From Sphingomonas sp. QA11 (GTDB taxonomy: Bacteria; Pseudomonadota; Alphaproteobacteria; Sphingomonadales; Sphingomonadaceae), in contig NZ_CP098774.1 in the NCBI RefSeq assembly GCF_028473665.1, positions 2,790,001 to 2,854,000 of the forward strand: a DNA stretch of 64,000 nt, given 5' to 3'. The notes beneath the pieces are model-generated. The model saw only the letters and a program-made list of their open reading frames with translations. It ran no database searches and was not told where the DNA came from. This document shows positions 34,934 through 44,119 of the stretch, one piece after another; within the stretch, counting starts at the first letter, position 1, and each line of letters starts with the position of its first letter. The position numbers were made by a program, and so were the translations under genes.

Positions 34934-36184
34934 TTAGCCTGGAAAGGCGACCATCGCGACCGCGGCCGCCCCCATCACGCCGGTTGCAAGCCAACCGAAA
35001 AACTTGAGCGACGTGGAGGCCACGAACTCACCCATGATGCTTTGTTTCGATACGACGATCATCAGTCCGATGAGGACGGGCACCGCCACCACGCCGTTGA
35101 TCACCGCGCTCCAGAACAATGCCTTCATTGGGCTGACAGGAGACCAGTTGATCGCGAGGCCGAGCAGCATGCCAAGTGTGATCACAGCGTAGAAGGCCTT
35201 TGCCCGCATTGGCTTGTGCTCGAGGCTGGCGTTCCAGCCGCCGATCTCGCAGATCCCATAGGCCGATGAGCCCGCCAGAACCGGCACCGCCAGCAAGCCG
35301 GTTCCAATGATGCCGAGACTGAAGACGGCGAACGCCAGATTGCCCGCAACAGGTTTGAGCGCCTGGGCGGCGTCGGCGGCACTCTGAATGTCGGTCTTGC
35401 CGGCGGCGTGCAGCGTCGTCGCGGTGCCGAGAATAATCGCGAGCGCGACGATGCTGGACACCGCCATGCCGACAAAAGTATCCCACCGGATACGACTGAG
35501 CGCATCGGGCGCCTGTGTCGGCTTCTTCTTCAGCGGCTCCCGTTCGTCACTCTGGTCGAGGTCCTCGACCTCCTGCGCCGCCTGCCAGAAGAAAAGATAG
35601 GGACTGATCGTCGTGCCAAAGATGGCAACGACCGTGGTGACCGCTCCTGCCCCGACAATCGTTGGAATAACCAGGCCTGTCGCCGCTGCGTGCCAGTCGA
35701 CCTTCACCATGAAGATCAGCGCGATATAGGCGAAGAGGACGAGCGTGAGCCATTTCAGGATGTTCACATACCGGTGATAGGGCACGAACAGCTGGAGGAG
35801 CAGCGAGAGGATCGCAAAGAAGATGGTGAAACCGTGAGTCCAGCCGCCGACGACCAGCGAAGACGCCTCGCCCATCGCGGCGAGATCCGCGCCGACATTG
35901 ATCGTATTGGCAATGAAAAGCAGCCCGATCAACAGGATCACCAGCCAGCGCGGCATGATCTTGCCGAGACTGTTCCCCAAGCCCCGCCCCGTTACGCGCC
36001 CGACTCGCGCACTGGCGAGTTGCACGGCGACCATGAGGGGATAGCACAGCGTCATCGTCCACATCAGACCGGTGCCAAATTGAGCCCCGGCTTGCGAATA
36101 GGTTGCGATCCCGCTCGGGTCATCGTCGGCAGCCCCCGTCACAAGCCCCGGGCCAAGCCGCTTGACCTTGTCGAGGATGCTCAT
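34934..36184 (-). CDS. NRAMP-family divalent metal transporter, divergent type
   Basis: 416 aa with about 11 membrane helices. Canonical NRAMP uses DPGN in helix 1 and a Met in helix 6; here the corresponding segments are ADDDPSGIATYSQAG and FGTTISPYLFFWQAA, with no Met. An 18-residue charged cytoplasmic loop (DQSDEREPLKKKP) follows helix 6. Loss of the Met suggests altered metal selectivity, e.g. Mg2+ or Mn2+ rather than Fe2+ (inference). Divergent from the kinase module, with a 244-bp intergenic region. Confidence 0.85.
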   Translation of the reverse strand: MSILDKVKRLGPGLVTGAADDDPSGIATYSQAGAQFGTGLMWTMTLCYPLMVAVQLASARVGRVTGRGLGNSLGKIMPRWLVILLIGLLFIANTINVGADLAAMGEASSLVVGGWTHGFTIFFAILSLLLQLFVPYHRYVNILKWLTLVLFAYIALIFMVKVDWHAAATGLVIPTIVGAGAVTTVVAIFGTTISPYLFFWQAAQEVEDLDQSDEREPLKKKPTQAPDALSRIRWDTFVGMAVSSIVALAIILGTATTLHAAGKTDIQSAADAAQALKPVAGNLAFAVFSLGIIGTGLLAVPVLAGSSAYGICEIGGWNASLEHKPMRAKAFYAVITLGMLLGLAINWSPVSPMKALFWSAVINGVVAVPVLIGLMIVVSKQSIMGEFVASTSLKFFGWLATGVMGAAAVAMVAFPG

Positions 36185-36428
36185 GCTTTTGCTCCACTCG
36201 CTCTATCGTAAAGGGAGCAGCCCAGTGACCATGCCTTCCCTTTATGTTTCACGAGCGAAACGCTGCTTATGAGACGGAGTTGCGCAAGCCGACCGAATTC
36301 GCATTGATCGCGATTAAGTTAGCCAGGACATTGGCTCACAACCGGATAACAGCTCGTCGTTACACCTTTGATTTTACTGCGCGATCGGCGATAGGCTGCG
36401 CCCGGGACACCCAATTTTCGAGATGTGA

Positions 36429-39400
36429 ATGGCTTCTCTTCCCTCAATGAGAATTTCTGCGGCGCCGAAATCGGGAGTCGAGGCACGTGTCGCGGCGGGT
36501 CTCGCCCTCGTGATCCTCTTCTTTGTGGCAAGCGGCTGGATAGCCTATTCCAACATCAGCGTGCTACGCGACGATGCCGCCAAGATCCAGCATTCCTACT
36601 CGGTCATTGCCTCGCTCGACGAGTTGCTCTCGACCGTTCAGGACGCGGAAACCGGCCAGCGTGGATATCTGCTGACGGGCAAGGACACATATCTAGCCCC
36701 ATACGAGGATGCCCTGGCACGTGTCGGATCGGAGCTTCGTGGTATAACCTCTCTCACCAGCGACAATGCCTCCCAGCAGGCAAGCATCGTGACGCTCAAA
36801 CGCCATATCGACGCCAAGCTCGCCGAACTGAAGCAAACCATCGACCTGCGTCAGCACACCGATCTCGCCGCCGCCCTCGCGGTCGTCACGAGTGATCGTG
36901 GCAAGCTCGAGATGGATGCGATCCGGACTCAGCTCGATCTGATGCAGCGGGAAGAAGCCCGACTGCGCCAGCTTCGCGTTGACGAAATGGCCGCGGCGTA
37001 TCGGACGGCCTGGGTCAGCGGGATATTGTCCGGCCTGCTCGGCATCGCACTAACTCTTGTTATCGGCTTCCTCATCCGCCGGGCGTCGGCCGCTCGCGAG
37101 CGGCAGCAATGGCTTCAATCGGGCCAGGTTGGCCTCGCCGGCGCCATGCTGGGCGATCTGGCACCACAGCAGCTGGGCGAGAATGTCCTTGCCTATCTCA
37201 CCAGATTTCTCGGCGCGCAGGGAGGCGCCGTCTTCGCTGATGATGGGACCGGTTACTATAGCCGTGTCGCGACCAACGGCGTCCCGGCCGACGCGAAGAT
37301 CGTCGAGCGTTTTTCCCTGAAGGATGGCGTGCTGGGGCGCGTGGCCGCCGATCGGACACCGGCGCTTCTCAGCGACATCCCGGATGGTTACCTGACCATC
37401 GGCTCCGCGCTCGGGCAGGACAAGCCGCGGCACCTGACCATCTCGCCGGCCACCGCCGATGACGTCGTCCAGGGTGTGGTCGAACTGGGTTTCCTCCAGC
37501 CCGTCAACGACCATGCAACCGCGTTTCTCGACCTGGCGTCTACCTCGATCGGTATCGCGCTCCGCTCGGCCAGGTTCAGGGCCGAACTGCAGAACCTGCT
37601 GGAGGAAACCCAGCGGCAGTCCGAGGAGCTGCAGGTTCAGTCCGAGGAGCTTCGCGTCTCGAACGAGGAACTGGAGGAACAGGGCCGCGCGCTCAAGGAA
37701 TCCCAGGTCCGGCTCGAACAGCAGCAGGTCGAACTCGAACAGACCAACGCCCAGCTTGAAGAGCAAGCCCAGCTCCTCGAAGCGCAGCGCGACGACCTCA
37801 CGCGATCGAGCGCCGCAGTGGAATTGAAGGCCCGTGAGCTCGAACAGGCGAGCCGATACAAGTCGGACTTCCTCGCCAACATGTCGCACGAACTGCGCAC
37901 GCCGCTGAACTCGCTGCTCATCCTGTCCAAGCTGCTGGGCGACAACCCACATGACAATCTGACCGAAGAACAGGTCAAATACGCCCGGACCATTCAGTCC
38001 TCCGGCAACGACCTGCTAGCGTTGATCAACGACATCCTCGACCTGTCCAAGATCGAGGCCGGCCATGTCGAGGTGAAGCCGGAGACTGTCTCGCTCGATC
38101 GCCTTGCGAACGACTTGCAGCAGACCTTCCAGCCGGTCGCCAATGAGCGATCGCTCCAGTTCGATATCTCACGCACCGCAGCCTGTTCGCCGACGATCGA
38201 CACCGACCGGCAGCGTCTCGAACAGATCCTGAAGAATCTGCTCTCCAACGCGTTCAAGTTCACTGAAGCCGGCAGCGTCCGCTTCTCGGTCGAACAGGTC
38301 GACGCCGGCCACATCGCCTTTGCCGTCACGGATACCGGCATCGGCATCGCGGAAGACCAGCAGCGCGATATCTTTGACGCCTTCCGGCAGGCCGACGGTA
38401 CGATCAGCCGGAAATATGGCGGCACCGGTCTCGGCCTTTCGATCTCGCGCGAGCTATCGCGACTCCTCGGCGGAAGCCTCGCGCTCGCCAGCACGCCGGG
38501 AAAAGGCAGCCGCTTCACACTGACGCTGCCGACGACTTACGACCCGGCGCTGGTGGCGCCCCGCGATGAGCCGAGACTGTCCGAGAAAATGCCGGCAACC
38601 ATGCGACCGCTGAGCCAGGAGGTGGCAGCGACGCCGGTGCCGCTGCCGCGCCGGGTCGAGGACGACCGGGCCAATCTGGTCAGCGCGGGCCGGATCCTGC
38701 TGGTCGTCGAGGATGATGAGAGCTTTGCCGGCATCGTCCGGGACCTGTCGCACGAGATGGGCTTCCAATGCCTCGTCGCCGGCACGGCCGGGGAAGCGCT
38801 CGAACTCGCGCGTCAGTTCAAGCCAAGCGCGGTGGTGCTCGATGTGGGCCTGCCCGATCAGTCGGGCCTTGCCGTGCTTGATCGGCTGAAGCGGGATGTC
38901 GCCACGCGGCATATTCCTGTCCATATCGTCTCGGCGAGCGACCATACCCAGACCGCGCTGTCGCTCGGCGCGATCGGCTACCTCGTCAAGCCAGTGAAGC
39001 GCGAGGAATTGGCCGGTGTCCTTGAGGCGTTGGCGACGAAACTGGCACGAACCGTGCGCCGTATCCTCATCGTCGAGGACGATCCCGTCCAGCTCGATGC
39101 CGTGCAGAGACTACTGGCGAGCAGCGATGTTGAGACCGTCGGTGTCAGGACGGCAGCCGAGTGTCTGGCGCTCCTCAGGGAGGAAACGTTCGACTGCATG
39201 GTCCTCGACCTGACCTTGCAGGATGCGTCGGGCTTTGCGCTCCTGGAGACCCTGAGCGGCGAAGGAACGCACAGCTTCCCGCCCGTCATCGTCTATACCG
39301 GGCACGATCTCTCCTTGGACGACGAGCAGCGACTGCGGCGCTATTCTGACTCGATCATCATCAAGGGCGCGCGTTCTCCGGAGCGCCTGCTCGACGAGGT

Positions 39401-39875
39401 TTCACTCTTCCTGCACCAGGTCGTGACCGAGCTTTCGCCCGAGCAGCAGAGGATGATCCGAAAGGCGCACAACCGCGATGCCATCCTGGAGGGCCGGCGA
39501 ATCCTCATCGTCGAGGACGATGTCCGCAACGTCTATTCGCTGACCAATATCCTCGAGCCGCGCGGCGCCGTCGTCGAGATCGCGCGGAATGGACGAGAAG
39601 CGATCGATGCGCTGGAGAAATCCGCCGGCGACGGTGCACATCCTATTGCCCTTGTGCTGATGGATGTGATGATGCCGGTCATGGACGGTCTCACCGCGAC
39701 GCGCGAAATCCGGAAGGATCCGCGCTTCAGGAAGCTCCCGATCATCTCGCTGACCGCCAAGGCCATGCCCGACGATCAGCAACGCTGCATTGAGGCGGGG
39801 GCAAGCGACTACATGGCCAAGCCGCTCGACGTGGATAAATTGCTTTCCCTCGTCCGCGTCTGGATGCCGCGATAA
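36429..39875 (+). CDS. Hybrid sensor kinase: CHASE3-GAF-coiled coil-HisKA-HATPase-REC-REC-REC
   Basis: 1148 aa. Membrane helix about 18-40, periplasmic CHASE3 (ETGQRGYLLTGKDTYLAPYE), membrane helix about 193-217, GAF-like domain, Gln/Glu-rich coiled coil about 385-460, HisKA with FLANMSHELRTPLNSLL (His near 485), HATPase (ILKNLLSNAFKFTE, GGTGLGLSISREL), and three receivers with LLVVEDDESF/LDVGLPDQ, RILIVEDDPVQLD/LDLTLQD and RILIVEDDVRNVY/LMDVMMPVMDG. The phospho-Asp is present in each. It heads a coupled four-gene module with CheR, CheB and a second kinase. Confidence 0.93.
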   Translation: MASLPSMRISAAPKSGVEARVAAGLALVILFFVASGWIAYSNISVLRDDAAKIQHSYSVIASLDELLSTVQDAETGQRGYLLTGKDTYLAPYEDALARVGSELRGITSLTSDNASQQASIVTLKRHIDAKLAELKQTIDLRQHTDLAAALAVVTSDRGKLEMDAIRTQLDLMQREEARLRQLRVDEMAAAYRTAWVSGILSGLLGIALTLVIGFLIRRASAARERQQWLQSGQVGLAGAMLGDLAPQQLGENVLAYLTRFLGAQGGAVFADDGTGYYSRVATNGVPADAKIVERFSLKDGVLGRVAADRTPALLSDIPDGYLTIGSALGQDKPRHLTISPATADDVVQGVVELGFLQPVNDHATAFLDLASTSIGIALRSARFRAELQNLLEETQRQSEELQVQSEELRVSNEELEEQGRALKESQVRLEQQQVELEQTNAQLEEQAQLLEAQRDDLTRSSAAVELKARELEQASRYKSDFLANMSHELRTPLNSLLILSKLLGDNPHDNLTEEQVKYARTIQSSGNDLLALINDILDLSKIEAGHVEVKPETVSLDRLANDLQQTFQPVANERSLQFDISRTAACSPTIDTDRQRLEQILKNLLSNAFKFTEAGSVRFSVEQVDAGHIAFAVTDTGIGIAEDQQRDIFDAFRQADGTISRKYGGTGLGLSISRELSRLLGGSLALASTPGKGSRFTLTLPTTYDPALVAPRDEPRLSEKMPATMRPLSQEVAATPVPLPRRVEDDRANLVSAGRILLVVEDDESFAGIVRDLSHEMGFQCLVAGTAGEALELARQFKPSAVVLDVGLPDQSGLAVLDRLKRDVATRHIPVHIVSASDHTQTALSLGAIGYLVKPVKREELAGVLEALATKLARTVRRILIVEDDPVQLDAVQRLLASSDVETVGVRTAAECLALLREETFDCMVLDLTLQDASGFALLETLSGEGTHSFPPVIVYTGHDLSLDDEQRLRRYSDSIIIKGARSPERLLDEVSLFLHQVVTELSPEQQRMIRKAHNRDAILEGRRILIVEDDVRNVYSLTNILEPRGAVVEIARNGREAIDALEKSAGDGAHPIALVLMDVMMPVMDGLTATREIRKDPRFRKLPIISLTAKAMPDDQQRCIEAGASDYMAKPLDVDKLLSLVRVWMPR

Positions 39876-39883
39876 GCTCTCCC

Positions 39884-40708
39884 ATGACCAACGAGATCGA
39901 GGATATCGAGATAAGGCTGCTGCTCGAAGCGCTGCGTCACCGCTATCACTATGATTTCCGCGGGTACGCGTTTGCGTCAATCAAGCGACGTCTGCGGCAG
40001 GCGCGCGAGCAAATGGCGTTCTCGACCTTCTCCGCAATGCAGGAGCGCCTGCTGCACGACGAGTCGATGTTGCCCAGGCTGCTCGGCTACCTCACCGTCC
40101 AGGTCAGCGAGATGTTCCGGGATCCTTCCTATTTTCGGGCACTCCGCGAAAAGGTGGTGCCCCATCTGCGTACCTATCCATCGCTCAAGATCTGGGTCGC
40201 GGGATGCAGCGCGGGCGAGGAACTCTATTCTCTCGTCATTCTCTTCCGCGAGGAGGGGCTCGAGGAGCGAAGCTTGTTCTACGCGACCGACATCAATCAA
40301 GCCGCGCTGGAGGCTGCATCAAAGGGAATCTACCCACTCGACCGCATCAGCAAATTCACCGAAAATCACCGTTTGTCCGGAGGCAAGTCTTCACTCTCCG
40401 ACTATTACAGCAGTGCCTATGGTGGTGCGGCCTTCGACAAGAGCCTGCGCGATCGCGTCGTGTTTTCGGATCACAGCCTGGCGACCGATGCGGTGTTCGC
40501 CGAGATGCAGCTGATTTCGTGCCGCAATGTCCTCATCTACTTCAATCGCGATCTGCAGGACCGCTCCATCGGCCTCTTCCGCGATTCGCTGCCGCGAAAT
40601 GGCTTCCTTGGCCTCGGCTCAAAGGAAAATCTGCGCTTCACCTCGCACGCCGCCGCCTTTAGCGAGTTCGTGCGCGAGGAGAAGATCTACCAGAGGCGGG
40701 ACGCATGA
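39884..40708 (+). CDS. CheR-type protein-glutamate methyltransferase
   Basis: 274 aa. CheR_N helices, then SAM-binding VAGCSAGEELYSLVILF, ATDINQAALEAA and SCRNVLIYFNRDLQ. CheR uses S-adenosylmethionine to methylate glutamates of receptors. No chemoreceptor, CheA or CheW is in the window, so the target may be the neighbouring CHASE3 kinase or a distant receptor. Starts 8 bp after the kinase stop; its end overlaps cheB by ATGA. Confidence 0.93.
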   Translation: MTNEIEDIEIRLLLEALRHRYHYDFRGYAFASIKRRLRQAREQMAFSTFSAMQERLLHDESMLPRLLGYLTVQVSEMFRDPSYFRALREKVVPHLRTYPSLKIWVAGCSAGEELYSLVILFREEGLEERSLFYATDINQAALEAASKGIYPLDRISKFTENHRLSGGKSSLSDYYSSAYGGAAFDKSLRDRVVFSDHSLATDAVFAEMQLISCRNVLIYFNRDLQDRSIGLFRDSLPRNGFLGLGSKENLRFTSHAAAFSEFVREEKIYQRRDA

Positions 40709-41280
40709 GCGATATCGTGCCAGGCGCCGTCGTGATCGGGGCGTCGGCCGGCGCGGTCGATGCCCTGTCACGGATTTTGCCCGCCCTGCCCGCCGACTAT
40801 CCGCTACCGATCCTGATCGTGGTCCATATACCGCCGGACCGACAGAATATTCTCGCGCCGCTGTTCCAGGCCAAATGCCGGATGGCCGTCCGCGAGGCGG
40901 AGGACAAGGAACCGGCACTTGGCGGCGTCATCTATTTCGCCCCGGCAGACTATCATCTGCTCGTGGAGGCAGAAGGCACGCTGTCTCTCTCATCCGACGA
41001 AGCAGTCCTGCACTCCCGTCCATCAATCGACGTCTTGTTCGAAAGCGCTGCCGACGCCTTTGGCGCCGCGCTCATCGGCGTCGTCCTGACCGGCGCCAAT
41101 CCGGACGGCGCGAAAGGGTTGAAGGCCATTGCGGACGCGGGCGGCACCGTGATCGTAGAGGATCCAGCCAACGCCTACGCGGACGCGATGCCTTTGGCCG
41201 CGCTACAGGAATGTCCTCTCGCAACCATCATTCCCCTCACCGAGATCGCGAGTCATCTCATGAAAGCCTGTGAAATATGA
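40705..41280 (+). CDS. CheB-type methylesterase, stand-alone domain
   Basis: 191 aa, only the catalytic domain without a receiver: GASAGAVDALSRILPALP (Ser), ILIVVHIPPDRQNILAPLFQ (His) and VVLTGANPDGAKGLKAIADA (Asp). It demethylates or deamidates receptor glutamates. The lack of its own receiver means activity control must come from partner kinases. Overlaps CheR and the second kinase by 4 bp each. Confidence 0.93.
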   Translation: MSDIVPGAVVIGASAGAVDALSRILPALPADYPLPILIVVHIPPDRQNILAPLFQAKCRMAVREAEDKEPALGGVIYFAPADYHLLVEAEGTLSLSSDEAVLHSRPSIDVLFESAADAFGAALIGVVLTGANPDGAKGLKAIADAGGTVIVEDPANAYADAMPLAALQECPLATIIPLTEIASHLMKACEI

Positions 41281-42431
41281 CACGCGAGGCCGAACCGGTG
41301 TCCCTGCTTCTGGTCGACGATCTCGAGGAAAATCTCCTCTCACTGGAGGCATTGCTAAGGCATGACGACCTCCTTCTGTTGAAGGCGCGATCAGGCGAAG
41401 AGGCGCTGGAAATATTGCTGAAACACGATGTCGCGCTCGCGTTGCTCGACGTGCAGATGCCCACCATGGACGGCTTCGAACTCGCCGAGTTCATGCGCGG
41501 CAGCGAGCGCACGCGACATATCCCCATCATCTTCGTCACGGCTGGACGTGCCGACAACCAGCGTCGTTTCCGGGGATATGAGGCCGGTGCGGTCGATTTC
41601 ATCGAAAAGCCGATCGAAGCCGATATCCTGCGCAGCAAGGTCGATATATTCTGCGACTTGTACCGCCAGCGCCGACAGATCGCGGCACAGCGCGACGCGC
41701 TGGAAAACGTATCGCAAGCCCTTAGGGACGCGGACCGACATAAGGATCAGTTTCTCGCGGTCCTGGGGCACGAACTGCGCAACCCGGTCGCCGCGCTGCA
41801 GGCGGGCGCGCACCTGCTGAAGAAGCACGCTGGAACCGAGAAGGCCGAAGCCGTTCGCGAAAGTATGGAGCGGCAGCTTTTTCATCTCTCGCGCCTGGTC
41901 GAAGATCTTCTCGACATTTCGCGGATCAGCGAGGGCAAGATTTCGCTCCGAAAAGAGCGGGTCGCGCTGGGCACGATTCTCCGCTCCGCGATAGAGGCGA
42001 GCGAGCCCAACATCGACGCAGCCGACCATGTCTTCACCACCGATGTACCGGACGAGCCGATCTGGCTTGATGCCGACCATACCCGGATTGCCCAGGTGGT
42101 GGCCAACCTCCTCAACAACGCTGCCAAATACACACCCAATGGAGGCGTTATCTCCCTGGCCGCACACTGCACGGACCGGCATGCAGTGATCACGGTCACC
42201 GACAACGGTGTGGGTGTACCGGCGGAGATGCAGTCCCGGATTTTCCAGATCTTTGAGCAGGTGGAAGATCACCGCAGCCAGGCCGCGGGCGGCCTGGGTA
42301 TCGGGCTTGCGCTTGTCCGCCAGATTATCGGACTGCATGACGGATCGATCGCGGTGAATAGCGAAGGGCAAGGCAAAGGCAGCGTATTCCTGGTCAGGCT
42401 CCCGCTCGGTGACCAACCGCCGTCGTTATAG
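41277..42431 (+). CDS. Hybrid histidine kinase, N-terminal receiver
   Basis: 384 aa, soluble. REC domain first (LLLVDDLEENLLSLEALLRH; phospho-Asp in LLDVQMPTMDGFELAEF; Lys in FIEKPIEADIL), then HisKA QFLAVLGHELRNPVAALQAG and HATPase (VANLLNNAAKYTPNGGVISL, GGLGIGLALVRQII). Such receiver-kinase proteins often take phosphate from a membrane kinase. Overlaps cheB by ATGA, making it the end of a single operon. Confidence 0.92.
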   Translation: MTREAEPVSLLLVDDLEENLLSLEALLRHDDLLLLKARSGEEALEILLKHDVALALLDVQMPTMDGFELAEFMRGSERTRHIPIIFVTAGRADNQRRFRGYEAGAVDFIEKPIEADILRSKVDIFCDLYRQRRQIAAQRDALENVSQALRDADRHKDQFLAVLGHELRNPVAALQAGAHLLKKHAGTEKAEAVRESMERQLFHLSRLVEDLLDISRISEGKISLRKERVALGTILRSAIEASEPNIDAADHVFTTDVPDEPIWLDADHTRIAQVVANLLNNAAKYTPNGGVISLAAHCTDRHAVITVTDNGVGVPAEMQSRIFQIFEQVEDHRSQAAGGLGIGLALVRQIIGLHDGSIAVNSEGQGKGSVFLVRLPLGDQPPSL

Positions 42432-42716
42432 ACGTGATGAAATGACCATCACGTCTGTCAGCCCCCAATGCTCCTCTTGTGGCTCACAGGCATCGTTCGT
42501 CTCCCAGGTTTGACCTGAAATTACAGGCCGCCCCGAAAAGGCCAGGATGGGCTCGGATCTCCATGTACATTCGCACCGTGGAGGAGAGCAGTGCCGTTAT
42601 ATACACCTCACACGTGAAACCATGTTCGCTACGACGGAGACGGGAACAAGTCGCGCGCTGGACGATTTAGTCCTTCGATAACATGCGAATGTCTATCGCG
42701 AAATTTGGAGAGTGAT
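42432..42716. other. Promoter region of the stress-type small genes
   Basis: No supported ORF. It separates the signalling operon from the small genes and should hold their promoter; I could not fit a convincing GGAAC-N-CGTT general-stress promoter. Confidence 0.4.
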
Positions 42717-42893
42717 ATGAGTGTCAAAGGCGAAATCAAGGAAGCCGCCGGCTATGTGAAGGAAGAGCTTTACGAGCACGGCAAATCCCCCGAAAGCCAG
42801 AAGAAGGCCCAGGAAGGCCGCGATTTACGCAATGAGGGGCGCATCGAGGACGGCAAAGCGCCTAAAAGCTCCAAACCTGGCACCGGCAAATAA
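42717..42893 (+). CDS. Small charged stress-type protein (CsbD-like)
   Basis: 58-aa hydrophilic protein MSVKGEIKEAAGYVKEEL, rich in Glu, Lys and Gly, ending KSSKPGTGK. The repeating charged helix resembles CsbD-type general-stress proteins, though no clear domain match can be claimed. Start ATG 42717 (preceding in-frame codons are ignored) follows TTGGAGAGTGAT. Next to the kinase module. Confidence 0.6.
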   Translation: MSVKGEIKEAAGYVKEELYEHGKSPESQKKAQEGRDLRNEGRIEDGKAPKSSKPGTGK

Positions 42894-43027
42894 TAGAAGT
42901 ACCGCCCGATGGCGCGGCATTTTTTATCGCGCGAGCGAGCGCGGGCACCGAGATTGTCGATGGCTCGTGAATGAGGCGCAACAGCGTACGAATTATTCGT
43001 CCAAACAAACAAGCTGAGAGGATGAAC

Positions 43028-43105
43028 ATGGGAAAAGGTATTTTGCTTTGGCTGCTCGGCATACCGCTACCAATTATCATCCTCCTTTTGCTGTTTTGGC
43101 ACTGA
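43028..43105 (+). CDS. 25-aa hydrophobic membrane peptide
   Basis: Single-helix peptide beginning MGKGILLWLLGIPLPIIILL. GAGAGG lies 6 bp upstream of ATG 43028 (a second ATG at 43022 is too close to it). The next gene starts right after the stop, so they are probably cotranscribed. Similar tiny membrane proteins are widespread in Alphaproteobacteria; function unknown. Confidence 0.65.
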   Translation: MGKGILLWLLGIPLPIIILLLLFWH

Positions 43106-43106
43106 G

Positions 43107-43694
43107 ATGGCGGCCGATTCTCGCAGCCGGCTCGATCCGGCACTTTATCCCGTTGGAACGCTGGAAAATGCCGGCGGTACGGCGGTTTCCTGGGGTGCGA
43201 TCCTTGCAGGCACCGTCGCCGCGACCGCATTGACGCTGACCCTCTTCACCCTCGGTTCGGCCTTTGGGCTCGCCGCAGTTTCACCCTGGCCTGGTGCGGG
43301 CGTCAAGCCGACCACATTCACGATCGGAGCGGGCATATGGCTGATCGTCACGCAGTGGCTCTCGTCGATGCTGGGTGGCTATATGGCCGGCCGGCTGCGC
43401 ACACGTTGGATTGGTGTACATACTGACGAGGTCTTCTTCCGTGATACGGCGCATGGTTTTATGACATGGGCGCTCGCGACCGTGATCATCGCACTTGTGG
43501 CCCTTGCCGCGACATCGATCACGTCGCTCGCCGCACCAGTTCCCGAGGTCGAGATCACGAAAGAAGCGGCGGATGCAGCGCGTAAAATCGCCGCGACCTT
43601 TGCAGGCTTTGTCGGCATATCGTTGGTGGTCGGCGCCTTTGTCGCATCGGTGGGCGGCGCGGTCGGAGGCCGGCTAAGAGACCTGCATCCCTAA
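43107..43694 (+). CDS. Membrane protein of unknown function
   Basis: 195 aa with about four membrane helices (VSWGAILAGTVAATALTLTL near 28-55; WLIVTQWLSSMLGGYMAGRL; TWALATVIIALVALAATSI; GISLVVGAFVASVGGAVGG) and a Gly-rich tail. Relatives occur in stress-associated clusters. It starts at ATG 43107, 1 bp after the peptide stop. Confidence 0.75.
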   Translation: MAADSRSRLDPALYPVGTLENAGGTAVSWGAILAGTVAATALTLTLFTLGSAFGLAAVSPWPGAGVKPTTFTIGAGIWLIVTQWLSSMLGGYMAGRLRTRWIGVHTDEVFFRDTAHGFMTWALATVIIALVALAATSITSLAAPVPEVEITKEAADAARKIAATFAGFVGISLVVGAFVASVGGAVGGRLRDLHP

Positions 43695-43712
43695 GGTTAT
43701 TAAGAGCAGAGT

Positions 43713-43742
43713 GCGCCTGCTCGGCATCGGCTGAGCAGGCGC
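43713..43742 (+). terminator. Hairpin after the membrane protein gene
   Basis: Perfect 10-bp stem GCGCCTGCTC with GAGCAGGCGC and 10-nt loop, 18 bp after the stop. It lacks a T-run, so intrinsic termination is not certain. Confidence 0.5.
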
Positions 43743-44119
43743 TGAGGGCTGCTTTAAATTCTAAACCGTATCAGGCCTTACATATCGTCACATATCGTTG
43801 GCTTCCTGATCGAGCGGCGATACGGTCCCGTCCCCAAGCCGCCTGCCGTGCCGGCCATGGCTGCCGCTATTTGGCAACACGTTCTGCTTTCATCCGTCCC
43901 TACTTTCACTGGACTCGACCGGGCGACCTGCGCGCTCGCAATAATTCAAAAAGAACTCAAAGCAGTCGCGCTATCGGCGCAGGTATTGGCCGCTTTTTCA
44001 AGCAGCTGCTTGTCAGGGAGGGTTATAGAAATGAAATATGGTTCCGTCGCCAGATTACCGGAACATATCGCTCGGTTGCCCCGTTCCAAGTCCAGAAAAC
44101 AAATCGACAGGGATTGGGT
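43743..44119. other. Leader region of the porin gene
   Basis: The porin frame stays open through here but its codons are not porin-like. The region contains the porin promoter and a Shine-Dalgarno-like CAGGGA just before the chosen start; no other gene is seen. Confidence 0.4.

Noticed and set aside
42643..42670. Possible general-stress (EcfG) promoter, GGAAC at 42643
   Set aside because: No CGTT at the required spacing of about 16-17 bases, so the second half of the site is missing.
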